Shown: positions 34,960-46,159 of the stretch, piece by piece | Position numbering within the stretch: the first letter of the stretch is position 1 | Layout: every line of letters starts with the position of its first letter | Origin: Euborellia annulipes | Taxonomy: Eukaryota; Arthropoda; Insecta; Dermaptera; Anisolabididae | DNA length: 64,000 nucleotides | Direction: 5' to 3' | NCBI GenBank assembly: GCA_023213315.1 | Contig: JAKCPI010007810.1 | Span: forward strand, 62,001-126,000 | Made by a program: the position numbers and the translations under genes | Notes under the pieces: model-generated | The model's input: the letters and a program-made list of their open reading frames with translations, nothing else | Databases searched by the model: none | What the model was told of the DNA's origin: nothing

Positions 34960-36727
34960 GTCTTAAAAAAAGGAAAAGGTTGGTTCAAATTTAATTTTCC
35001 CACGTAAATGCAAACATACATTTATATAAATTTATTGATAAAATAAAATTTCTTCCCCATTGATTTATTCTTTGTTTGTTTTTTTTTTCCTGGAAAATTA
35101 GAGGGATTAATATTAAAATAAAAATGATAAACTCTGGTAATTTTTTTTTTAACAAATACAAACATTTATTATCAACATTGGCAAAAAATAAAAATTTGAT
35201 GATAATGTTTGTGGAGGAGCATGATTGCGTTTTATGACTAGAGGCCGGATTTGCATGAAATTGTTTTTGTTTGTTTCCTTTCCTTCATCTGATGATGCAT
35301 AATAAGATTTAATACAAGAACTGAAACTTGACGGTCCAATAATTTTAGACCAAGGAGTTTTATTGATTAAGACGTTCATATATTATAATTTAAACAAGAT
35401 TCGTTTTAGCTTTAATTACAAAATAGAATTATTGGTTGTTTTTTTTTTTTTTGTTTTTTTTTTACTGCACAAAAATCCAACCTCTATATTTATTTATATA
35501 TCACAGAAATTTTGATTGTTTTTTCTTTTACTTTTTGATTGTTTTTTTCTTTTACTTTTCTAGTATATTAAATTGTTTTAGTGAAAAATTAAAAATTTCC
35601 TCTTCTATTGAGATGGAAGATAAAAATTAAAAACTGAATTATCCATTTTTATAATCAAACTGACTAAAAAAAAAAAAAAACTGACCATATATGACAAAAA
35701 TTACTGACATTTTTAAAATATTGACCAATAATTTTTTTGAGTGCGATGTGATAAAATCAATTTCCAATCGTGGTGTGATATAATATACATTAAAGACATA
35801 CGAAAATTGAGATTTTTTACCTCATCATCTATAATAATAAATTTCCAGTGATTGAAAACTAATAAATCTAGTTTTTAATAACTTGGAATTTCACAATAAT
35901 AATAATAATAATATATAAATGGACATTAAAAAGGATTAATCACTTCTAATAAATATAAATTACCTGAATGTACATATTTATAAAATAACATAATTATACA
36001 ATATTTTATATTTAAAACTAATAATTATTTATTAATAATTGATAAAATAATTTGAAGGCACATTTTGCAAGCTCAGTATGCTCTAAAAGGCAGCTTGAAA
36101 TTATTAATATTTTTTTATGTATATATAATTGAGTGCAATTTTATTAGATGATTTAAAGCGTGCGCGCTAATCGCTCTGGAACTAGCATTAGAACAGTTCA
36201 AATATCTTTGTTTAAATGTTTTTTTAAAATATTAAATGCAATTAAATAAATTCTGCGATCATCGATTTTATTATTATAGGCCACTTTTTCAGTGAAAATC
36301 CTTTATTTTTTTAAATTGTAAATACTAAGCCAATTTAATCCAGATATATGAGAGGCTCAGAGCAAAAGTGAGCCAAGTCCACTTTTTACTCTTTTGAGAA
36401 AAAATTAAAGCCTTATATTTAATTCCTCTTAAAATATTTATTTTACATCTCAGCAATCATTTAGAACTTCATCTATCTAAGCACACCATTTGGATTTTTT
36501 TCATATATTTATCTTTTATTTTTGCATTAAGGAACTGCTGCACTCTGGAGGATGAGTATTGAAATTCGGACATGGTTCATTATTACACACCGAATAACTA
36601 CCCGAGTTTACTATCCAAAAAGGGTAAAAATAAGAAATTTGTTTACTTTTGGACTTAATCCATCTTTGCTTTGAACCACTCATATATGTAAAAATAATGA
36701 AAATAAAACTCACTATATCGTGTGATG
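34960..36727. other. Intergenic stretch, nothing recognised
   Basis: AT-rich spacer between the convergent USP and LITAF-like genes with homopolymer runs and ATT repeats (35890-35915). Only short random ORFs. Confidence 0.4.
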
Positions 36728-36735
36728 TATCCAAT

Positions 36736-36986
36736 CAGGGGCGTATATAAGGGGGCGGGGGCCCCCCCTCCCCCGAAATTTCCCAAACACATACATATAT
36801 AGGGATATACAGACATCAGCGCAACAAATTTTTCCGCAGGATGGAAAACTTTGGTTCCGCAAAAGAAAAAATGTTCCGCAAAAAATTTCGTGTGAAAAAA
36901 AATTTAGTTTATTAAAAAAAAAATTTTCCGCAGAAAAATTTTTGAGTTCGGGCCCCCCCCGAAAAAAATTTCTACATACGCCCCTG
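36736..36986. mobile_element. hAT MITE (CAGGGGCGTATATA family)
   Basis: CAGGGGCGTATATAAGGGGG at the left; CATACGCCCCTG at the right. Near-matching 8-base flanks TATCCAAT (36728-36735) and TATACAAT (36987-36994). It is an uninterrupted 251-base reference copy for the element disrupted at 50934-54433. Confidence 0.8.
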
Positions 36987-36994
36987 TATACAAT

Positions 36995-38400
36995 TAAATA
37001 AAACAAATTTATTCAGTCATCTCGGATTTTTTTAAAATAAATTCATTGGTGACAACTTTTAAACTTTAAATTCAATCTTTGTTATACATAACTGTCATTA
37101 AAAAAAAAAAAAAAAAAATGGAATCTTTCCCTGTTCAAATTGACGATATTAATAAAATCTTCGATCGCATCGCCTTAAAAATCAATAAATTATTTTTGAA
37201 CTGTTCTTTTTACTAGGATTAACAATCAATCCATTTGAAAAAGGAATTCATTTATTTATGTATTATTCACATATATATCAAAAAATATTTTCATTTTTTT
37301 TTTTTTTTTTTTAATGCTTAAAGCATTAGGATGCTCTTTAGAACATACTCTTGAAAAGAGTGAACAAGTGCTCTTTGATAATTATTCATCTTTTTTTTTT
37401 CTATTTCAAAAAAAAAAAAAAAATTTCGTTGATTTATTTTTTGTAGTGAGAAAAAAAAAAATCAAAAATAGGGAAATGTGTGTATATATATATATAAAAT
37501 GGTTTTTATACTGTTTTCATCAAAATATTTTATTTCTAAATGGCTCGATTTTTGATATTAGATTTAGATATTTTGAAAAATGTAATTTTTTTCTTTCTCT
37601 TAAAAGACACGGTGATTCTTTTTCTTTTTTTTTATTAAAAAAAAAATCCATTTAGATTCAATAACAATAAAGCTGCATCAATAATAAATTAAGGAAATTT
37701 GTTGTTGTACATGAATTGAAGGCAATTTTTGTATCTATTTGTTTTTAATTTGAATGAGTTTCTAACGGGTCATCAGACAAAAAAATTGTCTTCCTTTGGT
37801 TGCAGCAAACAAAAAAATTAACGCGTCGCCGACGTTTGCCCTTTTTATTGGACAAAAATTTATATTTACATAAAAATCTTGTTTCTATCATCCTCACGAT
37901 GCCGAAATAAATTTTATTTATTATAATGATTTTTATAGCTGAAGGATAAAAGGGAAAATTTTTTCTTTATTTAATGTGACGCTTTGAATTTAGCCAACAT
38001 TTGTTTAAATTAAAAAATCTTTCATTTTCTTAGGCTTTAATCAAAGCAAAACCTTTAAGCTGTTAATAAATATTTTTAATTTGAAAAAAGGGACGCATCC
38101 GGTCGTTAACCAAAAAAGTTGAATTGCTTTTTAATCAAACAATTCTCCTCTCCAGCGCTCCATCCTGCTGCTATAAAGCACCTGAAGGAAGCTACAAATA
38201 TTAAAACAGGTGTCGCATCAAAAATAAAAATAAATATTTTTAAAGAAAAAATTCGGCATCATGATAAATTTTATTTTTTATTACAACAAGTGGATGCTAA
38301 TGTGACTGACCTCAAATTTATAAGCGTTTTCTAAATCTCTCTCGACAAAGTATTAAAGCATCCAATTGTTGTAAATTTCTCAAGTAAACAATATTTTATG
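36995..38400. other. Spacer with homopolymers, nothing recognised
   Basis: Long A/T runs, AT-rich low-complexity sequence and short random ORFs only. Downstream (3') flank of the LITAF-like gene. Confidence 0.4.
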
Positions 38401-38419
38401 TAAAAAAAAATTTGACCGA

Positions 38420-38460
38420 AGGCCCTGAGGAAGTGCGCGACGGGTGTACGAAACGTTGGA
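38420..38460 (+). ncRNA. Hammerhead-like motif H
   Basis: CTGAGGA, extra A, stem II GTGCGC/GTGTAC (two wobbles), GAAACGTT. Helix I CC/GG, with possible extension through A-rich and T-rich flanks (TAAAAAAAAATTT against AAATTTTTTATTTA). Confidence 0.5.
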
Positions 38461-38880
38461 AATTTTTTATTTACCCCTTATATAAAAAAACGACAAGAAA
38501 CAAAACCTTTTTTCAAAGTTTATTGCACAGATATACTTCGGAATAACTCAAAATATTTTTATATTGCTATTTTTTAAATGAAGATGAAGAAGCAGAAATG
38601 CAATAAAAAAAAAAGGGTTTAGTTTTTGACTAAAATTATTATTTGAAATATTCATCAGGTATAAAATTTGTTAAACTCAAAATCCGAATATTTATAAAAA
38701 ATGATCCAACAATTCATGTTCAAACGATCATATCCATCAATTAAAATAAAAAAGTTGGTTTACTAGAAAAGAATCCAGAAAAACAAAACATTGGAATAAA
38801 ATGACAACAATATCGATCCCAGATGCCATCGGTGGTAAAGAAGGAAATAAAAAAAAAAGGTGACAAATTGATTAGTTGGT

Positions 38881-41800
38881 TTATCGACGATAGCGACCCA
38901 TATATGCCTTGCAGTTGGGACAAATATGATGCACGTCCATACATTCGTCAATGCAGCAAGGAATCAAACAACATCCAGCCCAACATCTAAAAAAAAAAAA
39001 AACCATACAGGGTCTGCATTATTTTCAGCGTTTTCTCTGGTTCTTCCGGATTTTATCGGTTCCAGGGGTCATTTTTGCCCAAAATTGTGAAAAAAACTTT
39101 TCATTTGACAAATCCAGTTTAGTTCTGAAGGGTGGGATTGATTCGCCGAGGTGCAACAAGAATTTTTAATAAAATTGAATATTTGAAAATTGTATTATTA
39201 CAATTTTCATAAAAATTGTTAGATCCTTGTAAACAAAAGTTCTGATGATGATCCCGACTGGGATCGAAATGTCAACATGATGAGAGTTCAATAAACAATA
39301 AAATACAACTAGCTGCAGTCTCTTCTTGAACTACCCGCTATAACCCCGAGGAATCCAAGACCATGTTGTTTTGCAGACAACATTGGAGGAGTCCTTAGCT
39401 TTCTTAAGATGCGATTTCAGCAATGCATTTGCTCAGCAAGAGGACCTTCGAAATCGTGCCTTTAGAATGTTGGCCAACTAGAAAAAGTTCTGCATAATTG
39501 TTCTAATACAATAAAAATAGACATGTAATAAATAAAAAATCTTCACTAGCAATTTTGGGATGTTTTCATGGATCCCGAGAAATTTCTACACCTGAAGATA
39601 ATTAAATGTTTTTTGGAGGCGAGAAAAGATGCAACCTCGGAAGGTTTTCATCAAATAGTCCAATTTCCAATTTTTGAGAAGTTTCGTTTATAAAATTTTT
39701 TCCAACATTTTTTTAATGAACATTTTAGAGGGGGGAATATACGAAAGGATGTGGCGTGAAAAATATTATAAATGTGGATAGGGGTAGGCTATTTTCTTGG
39801 CAATGAGAAAATAACTTGTGTTTTCTCCGAATATTTCGAAGGCATTTAATAGCACTTCTTCATCAGCGGCTGAACAAATAAGATAAATTAATTAGAGTGA
39901 GTTTATACAAATTTAAAAATCAAAAAGTAAAATTAATAATAACGTTATACCTCACTCTAATGCCACATACAAGTTGAGATTTCGGAGCGAAACGTCAGAA
40001 AGGCAGGTCTATACATAATAAGCAGCTCTCGAAAGCAAAAAGGTGTCAATGACAAATAATTTATTTTAATTATATCAAATCAAATCAAACGGAAGGTCAA
40101 TGCATCTAGATTTAAATAGATTAATATATTTGTTTTTAAAAAAGAGAAATGCCATTGATCAGATTTAAAATAAGAAATTATTTATTAAATTTATTACTAG
40201 ATAGAGAATAAAATTTTTTTTTTTTAACTCTCCCACTTTTTTTCTCATTCACACTCACACTTACACAGACATTCACACAGTCTTTTCGGCAACTCAGGCC
40301 ATATAAGACTTTTAAGATATCCGTTATTGATTAATATACATATTGGGGGTCCAGGCATTCTTATTTGGTATCCAAATGGCTTAAATAAAATCATGGGACT
40401 GCTTGAACCCGCGACTTTTGGTAGCACGCTAACCCCTACACCAAGCCCCGAGGGCAAAAAAAATTTAAAATATTGAATTAAAAAAATTTACGAATTCAAC
40501 AATGCTTTTATGTCATCCGACAAGCCTTGGGTGTCTACTTTGTAATTAACAGTATTGCCCTCGGGGCTTGGTGTAGGGGTTAGCGTGCTAACCTCGTATA
40601 CCAAAAGTCGCGGGTTCGGACCCCAGACAGTCTCCATTTGGATACCAAATGGCTTAAATAAGAATGCCTGGACCCCAATAAATATATATTAATAATAACG
40701 GTTATCGTATTAAGTCTTAAATGGCCTAAGTTGCCTAAAAGGCTATGTATGTATTAGTATATATATATATATATAATATATGTATGTGTGTGTTAATGGG
40801 AAAAAAGTGTGAGTGTTAAAAAAAAAAAACGGCCGTATTGATGTTCTTTTGAATATAGCAAGACTCTTTGAAAAATCTCTTTATTCTATTGGACTCCGTG
40901 TCAAGAATCTCAAAATTGTTATAGTCAAAACGATGGCCTCTCTCAGAACAGTGTTTAGCCAAACTTGTGGCGGCGCCTGCCACGACTCTACTCGTCCGAC
41001 CTCCTATGTTCTGCCATTCTCACATTGGCGAATCTCCCACATAAACGCCGCTGCAGTTGTTACATTTTATTTTATAAATTATATTTTTTCTATTTCTATC
41101 TTTTTTGGCTACGCCCATCTGGATTTTATTGACTACCGATTGTAAGTTTTTTAAAAATGTATTTGACTTGTGTTAACTTTCGAATTTTTGTTTTTGCTCT
41201 ATGCGGCCCTTTATCGCCGAACCGAGTTGTTTTGGAACAATACAATACAGAACAGTTCCAACGCAGTTTGTTGACTCGCCATATCCAGACTTTATCAAAG
41301 AATTAAACGTGAAATAAAGAAATTCTTACCCAAGTAATGCAATAATCACTCCTGAGACGTAAGCTATCAATCCAGGCTCGGTTTTAGTGGCAGTGTCAAT
41401 TTCTGCATAGCAGTGTGGACAGATCATATGAGTGGGTTGGGAACCGAGGGGAACGACAGTCGTCACAATTGGTGGCCCTCCTCCAACTGAAACACATCAA
41501 TTAAAAAAAATGTAAAAAGGGAAATGTTACTTGATTCTTTTATAAAGAAATATCGAACAAAAAAATGCTGTCAATTTTCAAAAAATCGTCGTCATCAGAG
41601 GGGCAAAGCTTGAGAGTTTGACATTTATAGCGGTCCTCTCCTCCACAATGAATTTTTGCACATAGGAATGATGAAGTCTCATCAATTTTTACTTTCTCTT
41701 ACCCACTTTTTCAGTGTTTTTCGATTTTCTCAAATTCGCTTTAACAATTTTGATTAAAATTAAAAAATCAATTATTTTTCAGATGTTTTTTTTTAAAGGT

Positions 41801-42949
41801 CTTTTTCGGCATCTAAGGCCATTTAGACCCCATTCATATTTATTTCAAATGATTTGTGATCAAATCAAATGAAATAAATTTTTCTCGCCTGGGACGGGAG
41901 GCGAGCCCGGGATTCCGGCGCGAGAAGCTAGTGTCTTCTCTCTGAGCAACGGGTCTCGGGCTAGATGCTCTTTAAAATGTATATTCTCATTTTGCCATTG
42001 AAATTTTCTAAAGAGCACTTTACTCTTGTGCTTCATAGGAATAATAGGAGCAATGGTTGCCATGGTAACAAAATATAAATATTTGCCAATACATTACATC
42101 TTGAAAATCGAATGTACCGTACTGTCGGAAACTAAATACATGTCGACCCGAAAAATCTGGTGTGACAAGCACAGAACACAACTTTCGATTACCGAAGGTA
42201 AGAGAAAGTTCTGTTGTGTGCGACTATCACACCAGATTTTTAAACTTGTTTTAAAGTTTTTTCGGCATCAAAGGCCATTGAGATTGTTGTCGATTTTTCG
42301 ATGACATCTAAAGGTACATTTAATGATCCCAAAAGCGAGACATTGAGCAAATAAACGACATGGTATGTTTATGTCGATTGCACATTGCTTATGTCCTGAA
42401 GATGGGTGGAAGTAAATCTTTGGATTCATCAATATAAAATTTTTTTTTTTTTTTAATATTATGATTATATTAATAGAAATTTTTTTTTCTAGAAATATTT
42501 TATAAACAATTCTATTATCTGCAAAATAATAAATGTTTGCATTTAAAAAATGTTGATAACAATCTTGAGATAAAAGTTGAAATTTCATCATATTATTTTA
42601 ATTTATATCATTATCTTTCTTATATTTCTAAGGAATAATACAGAACATTTCCTTATATATGAGTAATCCAAGCTAAACTCTAGACAAGTCAAAAGAATTT
42701 TTGTAATTACTTTCTCTTATTTTGTTTTCTTCTCGTGTTCTCAATAGATGATAACAAAATTATAATTTAGATAGCGAAAAAAAATTCTTAGTCAATTTAG
42801 AATCCATCTGAAAAGACAGAATTGTTGGAATCCTTACAAGAATGTCCTGGAGTGAAAGGACTAGACGGCGGCACACCTCCGACGGCCTGGGCGTAACTCG
42901 GAGGGGCTGCAGGTGGGGGACCATAAGGCGGTGGCGGAGCTTTATTCAT
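38881..42949 (-). CDS. LITAF-like: LITAF-domain protein, three exons, complete
   Basis: Minus-strand exons: 42949-42838 (ATG), 41486-41330, 38986-38881 (TAA), with GT-AG junctions and phases 1 and 2; 124 residues. The N-terminus is proline/tyrosine-rich (PPPPYGPPPAAPPSYAQ), with PPxY-type motifs that in this family recruit NEDD4 ligases or ESCRT proteins. The LITAF (SIMPLE-like) zinc domain follows: CPHC, a hydrophobic segment (GLIAYVSGVIIALLG..CWAGCCLIPCC) that dips into the membrane, and HHICPNCKAYMG. Such proteins sit on late endosome and lysosome membranes. A CAG just before the ATG could be an acceptor, so a 5' UTR intron is likely. The introns hold SINEs and Penelope-like sequence. Confidence 0.92.
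39236..39280 (+). ncRNA. Hammerhead-like motif I
   Basis: CTGATGA, extra T, stem II GATCCC/GGGATC (6 bp) with loop GACT, GAAATGTC. Helix III ATGT contains a wobble. Helix I GTT/AAC. CAATAAACAATAAA follows, as in other copies. Confidence 0.55.
39823..39877 (-). ncRNA. Hammerhead-like motif K, downstream of the GIY-YIG remnant
   Basis: Minus strand: CTGATGA, extra A, stem II GAAG/CTTC with an inner GC pair, GAAATATT. Helix III is the palindrome ATAT. Helix I CCG/CGG. On the same strand and about 1 kb 3' of the Penelope-like endonuclease remnant at 40830-41079, the position expected of a 3' pseudo-LTR. Confidence 0.55.
40214..40455 (-). mobile_element. SINE-A copy
   Basis: T-run (A-tail), CA-rich stretch, CTTTTCGGCAACTCAGGCC, ATTTAAGCC-like body and the tRNA-like head ending CTACACCAAGCCCCGAGGGC. 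Same family as 21420-21695. It lies opposite the plus-strand copy at 40556. Confidence 0.75.
40556..40829 (+). mobile_element. SINE-A copy, plus strand
   Basis: Head GCCCTCGGGGCTTGGTGTAG with A-box and B-box (GCGGGTTCGGACCCC), body ATACCAAATGGCTTAAATAA, GGCCTAAGTTGCC, a TG/TA-rich stretch and an A-tail ending at 40829. It abuts the Penelope-like remnant. Confidence 0.8.
40830..41079 (-). pseudogene. Penelope-like element GIY-YIG endonuclease remnant
   Basis: Minus strand: YKIKCNNCSGVYVGDSP, one stop, then TSLAKHCSERGHRFDYNNFE, ILDTESNRIKRFFKESCYIQ. The order CxxC, VYVG (GIY-YIG variant), A-x-H..H-x-F, IL..E..KR..E is the pattern of the endonuclease domain that ends Penelope-like retroelement proteins. 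The RT part is absent and one in-frame stop is present. Located in intron 2 of the LITAF-like gene. Confidence 0.75.
41690..42241 (+). repeat. TACTTTCTCTTACC/CTGGTGTG family copy
   Basis: Starts TACTTTCTCTTACC, then GATTTTCTCAAATTCGCT and the CTTTACTCTTGTGCT block, and ends with the palindrome at 42151-42241. A segment around 41800-41960 with a GGCGAGCCCGGGATTC-like tRNA-derived insert (TCGCCTGGGACGGGAGGCGA) interrupts it; that insert may be a third SINE type. Confidence 0.6.
42242..42837. other. LITAF-like intron 1, no further feature
   Basis: AT-rich intron sequence with T-runs. A TTTTTCGGCATCAAAGGCC block near 42256-42275 also occurs at 41803 and 52169, probably the end of a dispersed repeat. 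Confidence 0.4.
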
Positions 42950-43505
42950 CTTTTCTTCCTGAAAAAGAGTCCTGAAATGAGTTTTGAGTTACTCTCGGCA
43001 ACCGTACTTTAGATATCGTAAATTTAATAGGGAACATAAAAGGCAAGAATGATTATTTAAATGACGGCCAGGTCCTGATTTATTCAATTAAGGTCGGAGA
43101 CACCAGGATCGATGCACTCCCCTAGAATCGCTTACATAGCTCAATATGGGGATCCCCTGACATTGCAAGATTTAGAAGACTTCTCAAAAAAAAAATTAAT
43201 CAAACTAAAATATTTAAACAGCCCCATATTAAGTGACGATGATATTCAAAATTACTCTAATGTATCTATTCCCTTGAATGTTAAAATTAAAAGGTTCAAA
43301 GATCTGTGTGCCAATCATCTCCTTTGATTACAATCAAGCAATAACCGAACAATGGTTATTTCATATATGAAGGGTCATTTTATAGGCAAAAGAGTCAATT
43401 CGCTCTGATAAAACAATTTGTAACACCTTTTGTGATTTCATATGTGTGTCTTAGGTAAGATTAAAATTTTTTAAAAATGTTTTTAAGACAAAAATTTAGG
43501 GCGCG
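42950..43505. other. Upstream flank of the LITAF-like gene
   Basis: Candidate 5' UTR acceptor just upstream of the ATG (minus strand TTTTTCAG at about 42968-42961). A plus-strand stretch at 42990-43110 reads without stops (GNRTLDIVNLIGNIKG..), and a 71-codon ORF lies at 43112-43327. I do not recognise either and cannot support a gene. Confidence 0.3.
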
Positions 43506-44037
43506 AGTCTAAAATACGGCTAATGATTTTTTACTATGTTAGTAAACTTTTTATGGTTTTTTTCTTTATCCAATCTCTTTATTACCCTAAATCAGGGCGA
43601 GAAAAGCCAATTTGGACCAAATATCTCTAAAAATAACAAAAATATAGAAGAAATATGAGGTGACATAACCTATAAGAAAGGTACTATACCTTACCATTTC
43701 TTTCTCGGTTTTAATCTTAAAAATGCTGTGCCCTGTAATTATGGTTGAGATTAATAAAGTGTTTTGCATGTGCAGCCTTTTTTGTTCCCTAGTGCCGGCC
43801 TTCGTTTCGGTTAGCTTCAATCCAAAACCGTTCAGTACGAAGCTATTGATGCTATAGCACTTAAAAAGAGAAATTTATAACCTTCGGCTGCAACCTACAT
43901 CTTCATATTTTCGTTATTTTTAAAGATATTTGGTCCAATTTGTCTTTCCCAGCTCTTATTTAGGCTAATAAAGAGAATGGATAAAGAAAGAAGTTTACTA
44001 ACATAGTAAAAAATCATTAGCCGTATTCTAGACATTA
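43506..44037. repeat. Foldback element, arms about 115 bases
   Basis: GTCTAAAATACGGCTAATGA at the left is mirrored by TCATTAGCCGTATTCTAGAC at the right, and pairing continues through ATTTTTTACTATGTTAGTAA and GATATTTGGTCC. No ORF of note inside. Confidence 0.6.
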
Positions 44038-44104
44038 GCCAAATTTAAATATTATTGTAACAACATAATGATTGTCTCTCTGTAACTCGGATTGTTAATA
44101 TTTT

Positions 44105-44152
44105 TCAGCCGCTGATGAGGGATTGCCGTTGCATCCGAAATATACTGATTTG
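44105..44152 (+). ncRNA. Hammerhead-like motif L
   Basis: CAGCCG-CTGATGA, extra G, stem II GGAT/ATCC with inner GC pair, GAAATATA (helix III ATAT). The helix I partner reads CTG instead of CGG, so it is weakened. The leader CAGCCGCTGATGA is shared with motif K. Confidence 0.45.
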
Positions 44153-45253
44153 AAAACTCACCAAAATTGATTTTTATTTACAGCCAAAATCTTGGCAATT
44201 TACCTTCTCCTAGAACTATTTTCTTTCTTCCTTTATACACATCAGCGCTTTCTTTTCAATCGCATCTACATATATATCGGGATCCGCGCGTAATCATTCA
44301 AGCGCTTGCCGAGTCGATTTTTGTTCCCACGCTTTGCCGTCGTGTCTGTTTGTATTAATGAATAAATCAAAAAAAATTTTTTTTTTCAAAACAAAAAGGG
44401 CTTCTATAAGTTGTGCTTTTAAATAGCTTTATTAAAAAATTGGGGTGCAATTTGGGCCCACCCCAAAATTAGACCCCGGCCCCTTACTCAGTTTACAAAG
44501 GAGGAGTTTGGAAATTTGTATCGATAATAATATATTTGAAAAATTGCTTTTTCGGTCTTTTTGTTTACAAACGTCCATCGCAAACTTGTTGGCTTCTATA
44601 AATTTAGCTTTCGTTTCTCGGCTTCTCGCGTGTTTCTGTCTTTTAGCCGTCTGTACTGTTTGCATTACCTCGCTTGAATGTTCTGAGTATTTCCGCTCCA
44701 TATATATGGTCATTTCATTCAAATCAACACCCCACCCCATCTCCGTTTTGATTGGGGTTCATTGTACGAGAGAGAAAAGCCAAATACGATTGTGCCCTAG
44801 AACAAAGCCCCCAAAATTTAAAATTTCAATTTCAAATCTTTGCAGACAAAACGCTGTAACTCGTTCTAATAAAGTAGAACATGACAAGTTTTTGGAAGTC
44901 GAAACAAGCTTAAAAGATACAACACCTCCAACAATAAAATAATTAGGTCTTGACTTTAACCTTTGACCTTGGAACTCAAAAAGTCACCTCCAAATTGATG
45001 AAAAATATATAGCTTCCTCATTTTACGATAAACACATATTAAAATTCTTTGGGACACTGGGTTGGAGAAATTAGAAAGCTATCTGATGCAAAAGCCACAA
45101 AGCATGTTGAGTGCAAAGATGCATAAATATTAACCAATCCAGTTAAGCTGAAATCGAAGGCTGGCGTCGGACGGGGGACGGGGGAGCAAAGGACCCCCCC
45201 TCGGGATTATCCGGGAGGAAGCCAAAATCTTATATATCTGGTAGCTGGTTAGC
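44153..45253. other. Spacer with TTAA-MITE fragment
   Basis: 44348-44470 matches part of the TTAA element at 9495-9900 (AAAAGGGCTTCTATAAGTTG). A 165-codon ORF at 44445-44942 has no recognisable motif and biased, implausible composition; I treat it as chance. GC-rich GGACGGGGGACGGGGGAGC at 45172-45190 may be a worn hAT end. Confidence 0.4.
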
Positions 45254-46158
45254 CTATATTACACAGGGCAACAAAAGGACTTTTTTTGTTGACTGAGTAT
45301 TTGAAGCTTTTCTGGGTTTTGGGTAGCGCTGATTCCAAAAATGCCCGTTTTGCCCCATCGTCAGATTTTAGAGCTATAGAGAAAACAAATTTAATGAAAG
45401 TGCTCTAAAGCCTCTAATTTTATATTACCTGTTTTTTAGGCGACACCCTTTAAAAATATGCAGATAGTTATAATACATATAAATTGAGGTTTCAGCCAAT
45501 CGGAGGTCTTTAGCGTCCGCAAACTTTAAATTTTAGAAATCGAATTTTTCGTTTTTTTCTTTGGTCACCCCTAATACTATTTTGGGTATCTCTGAATGAA
45601 AAAAACATATATTTACGATATTCTATAGTTCTTTGGCTTTCTAAAAATTATTCATTTGTAAAAATCTGTTAATTATTAACGAAATTATTAATAAAAACTT
45701 CATTTGAACAAATTCTTTTTTCCGACCAGTAGTGTACTTGTGTTTTTTCTTTGCTGGTTTTTATTAACAATTTCGTTAATAATTAACAGTTTTTACAAAT
45801 GAATATTTTTAGAAACCAAAGAACTAAGAATTCGTAAATATATGTTTTTTTCATTCAGGGATACCCAAAAAGTTTAGGGGGACCAAAGAAAAAAACTGAA
45901 AAATTCGTTTTTCTAAAATTTAAACCGTTTGCCTCTAAATGCCTCCGATTCGGCAAACTTACAATTTTATGTATTATAACTATCTGCTGTTTTTAAAGGG
46001 TTCGCCTAAAAAAAGTAATATAAATTAGAGCGCTTTAGAGACTTTTTATTAAATTTTGTTTTTTATTTAAAATTGAGTGTGGGAAAATGATATTTTTGAA
46101 TCACTACAAATAAAAATATTAAATATAGTAAAAAAAATTTTTGTTGCTGTGTAATATA
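45254..46158. repeat. 0.9-kb palindrome (ACACAGGGCAACAAAA termini)
   Basis: Left ACACAGGGCAACAAAA pairs with right TTTTTGTTGCTGTGT. Arms of about 400 bases share TATGCAGATAGTTATAATAC, ATATATTTACGATATTC and GTTAATTATTAACGAAATT with their mirrors. The same internal sequence forms the palindrome at 59922-60812, so this is a dispersed family. No ORF. Confidence 0.65.
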
Positions 46159-46159
46159 C

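Noticed and set aside
40556..40640. tRNA-like sequence with A and B boxes
   Set aside because: It is the head of a dispersed SINE family with body and A-tail; the cloverleaf is incomplete.
41585..41625. CTGATGACGACG followed by GAAAA on the minus strand
   Set aside because: Stem II does not pair and no cleavage triplet is in place.
43112..43327. 71-codon ORF MHSPRIAYIAQYGDPL..
   Set aside because: No recognisable family and no flanking splice sites; kept only as a note in the gap entry.
44445..44942. 165-codon plus-strand ORF
   Set aside because: No domain, no splice context, overlaps a decayed TTAA-MITE fragment; an equally long antisense frame exists.
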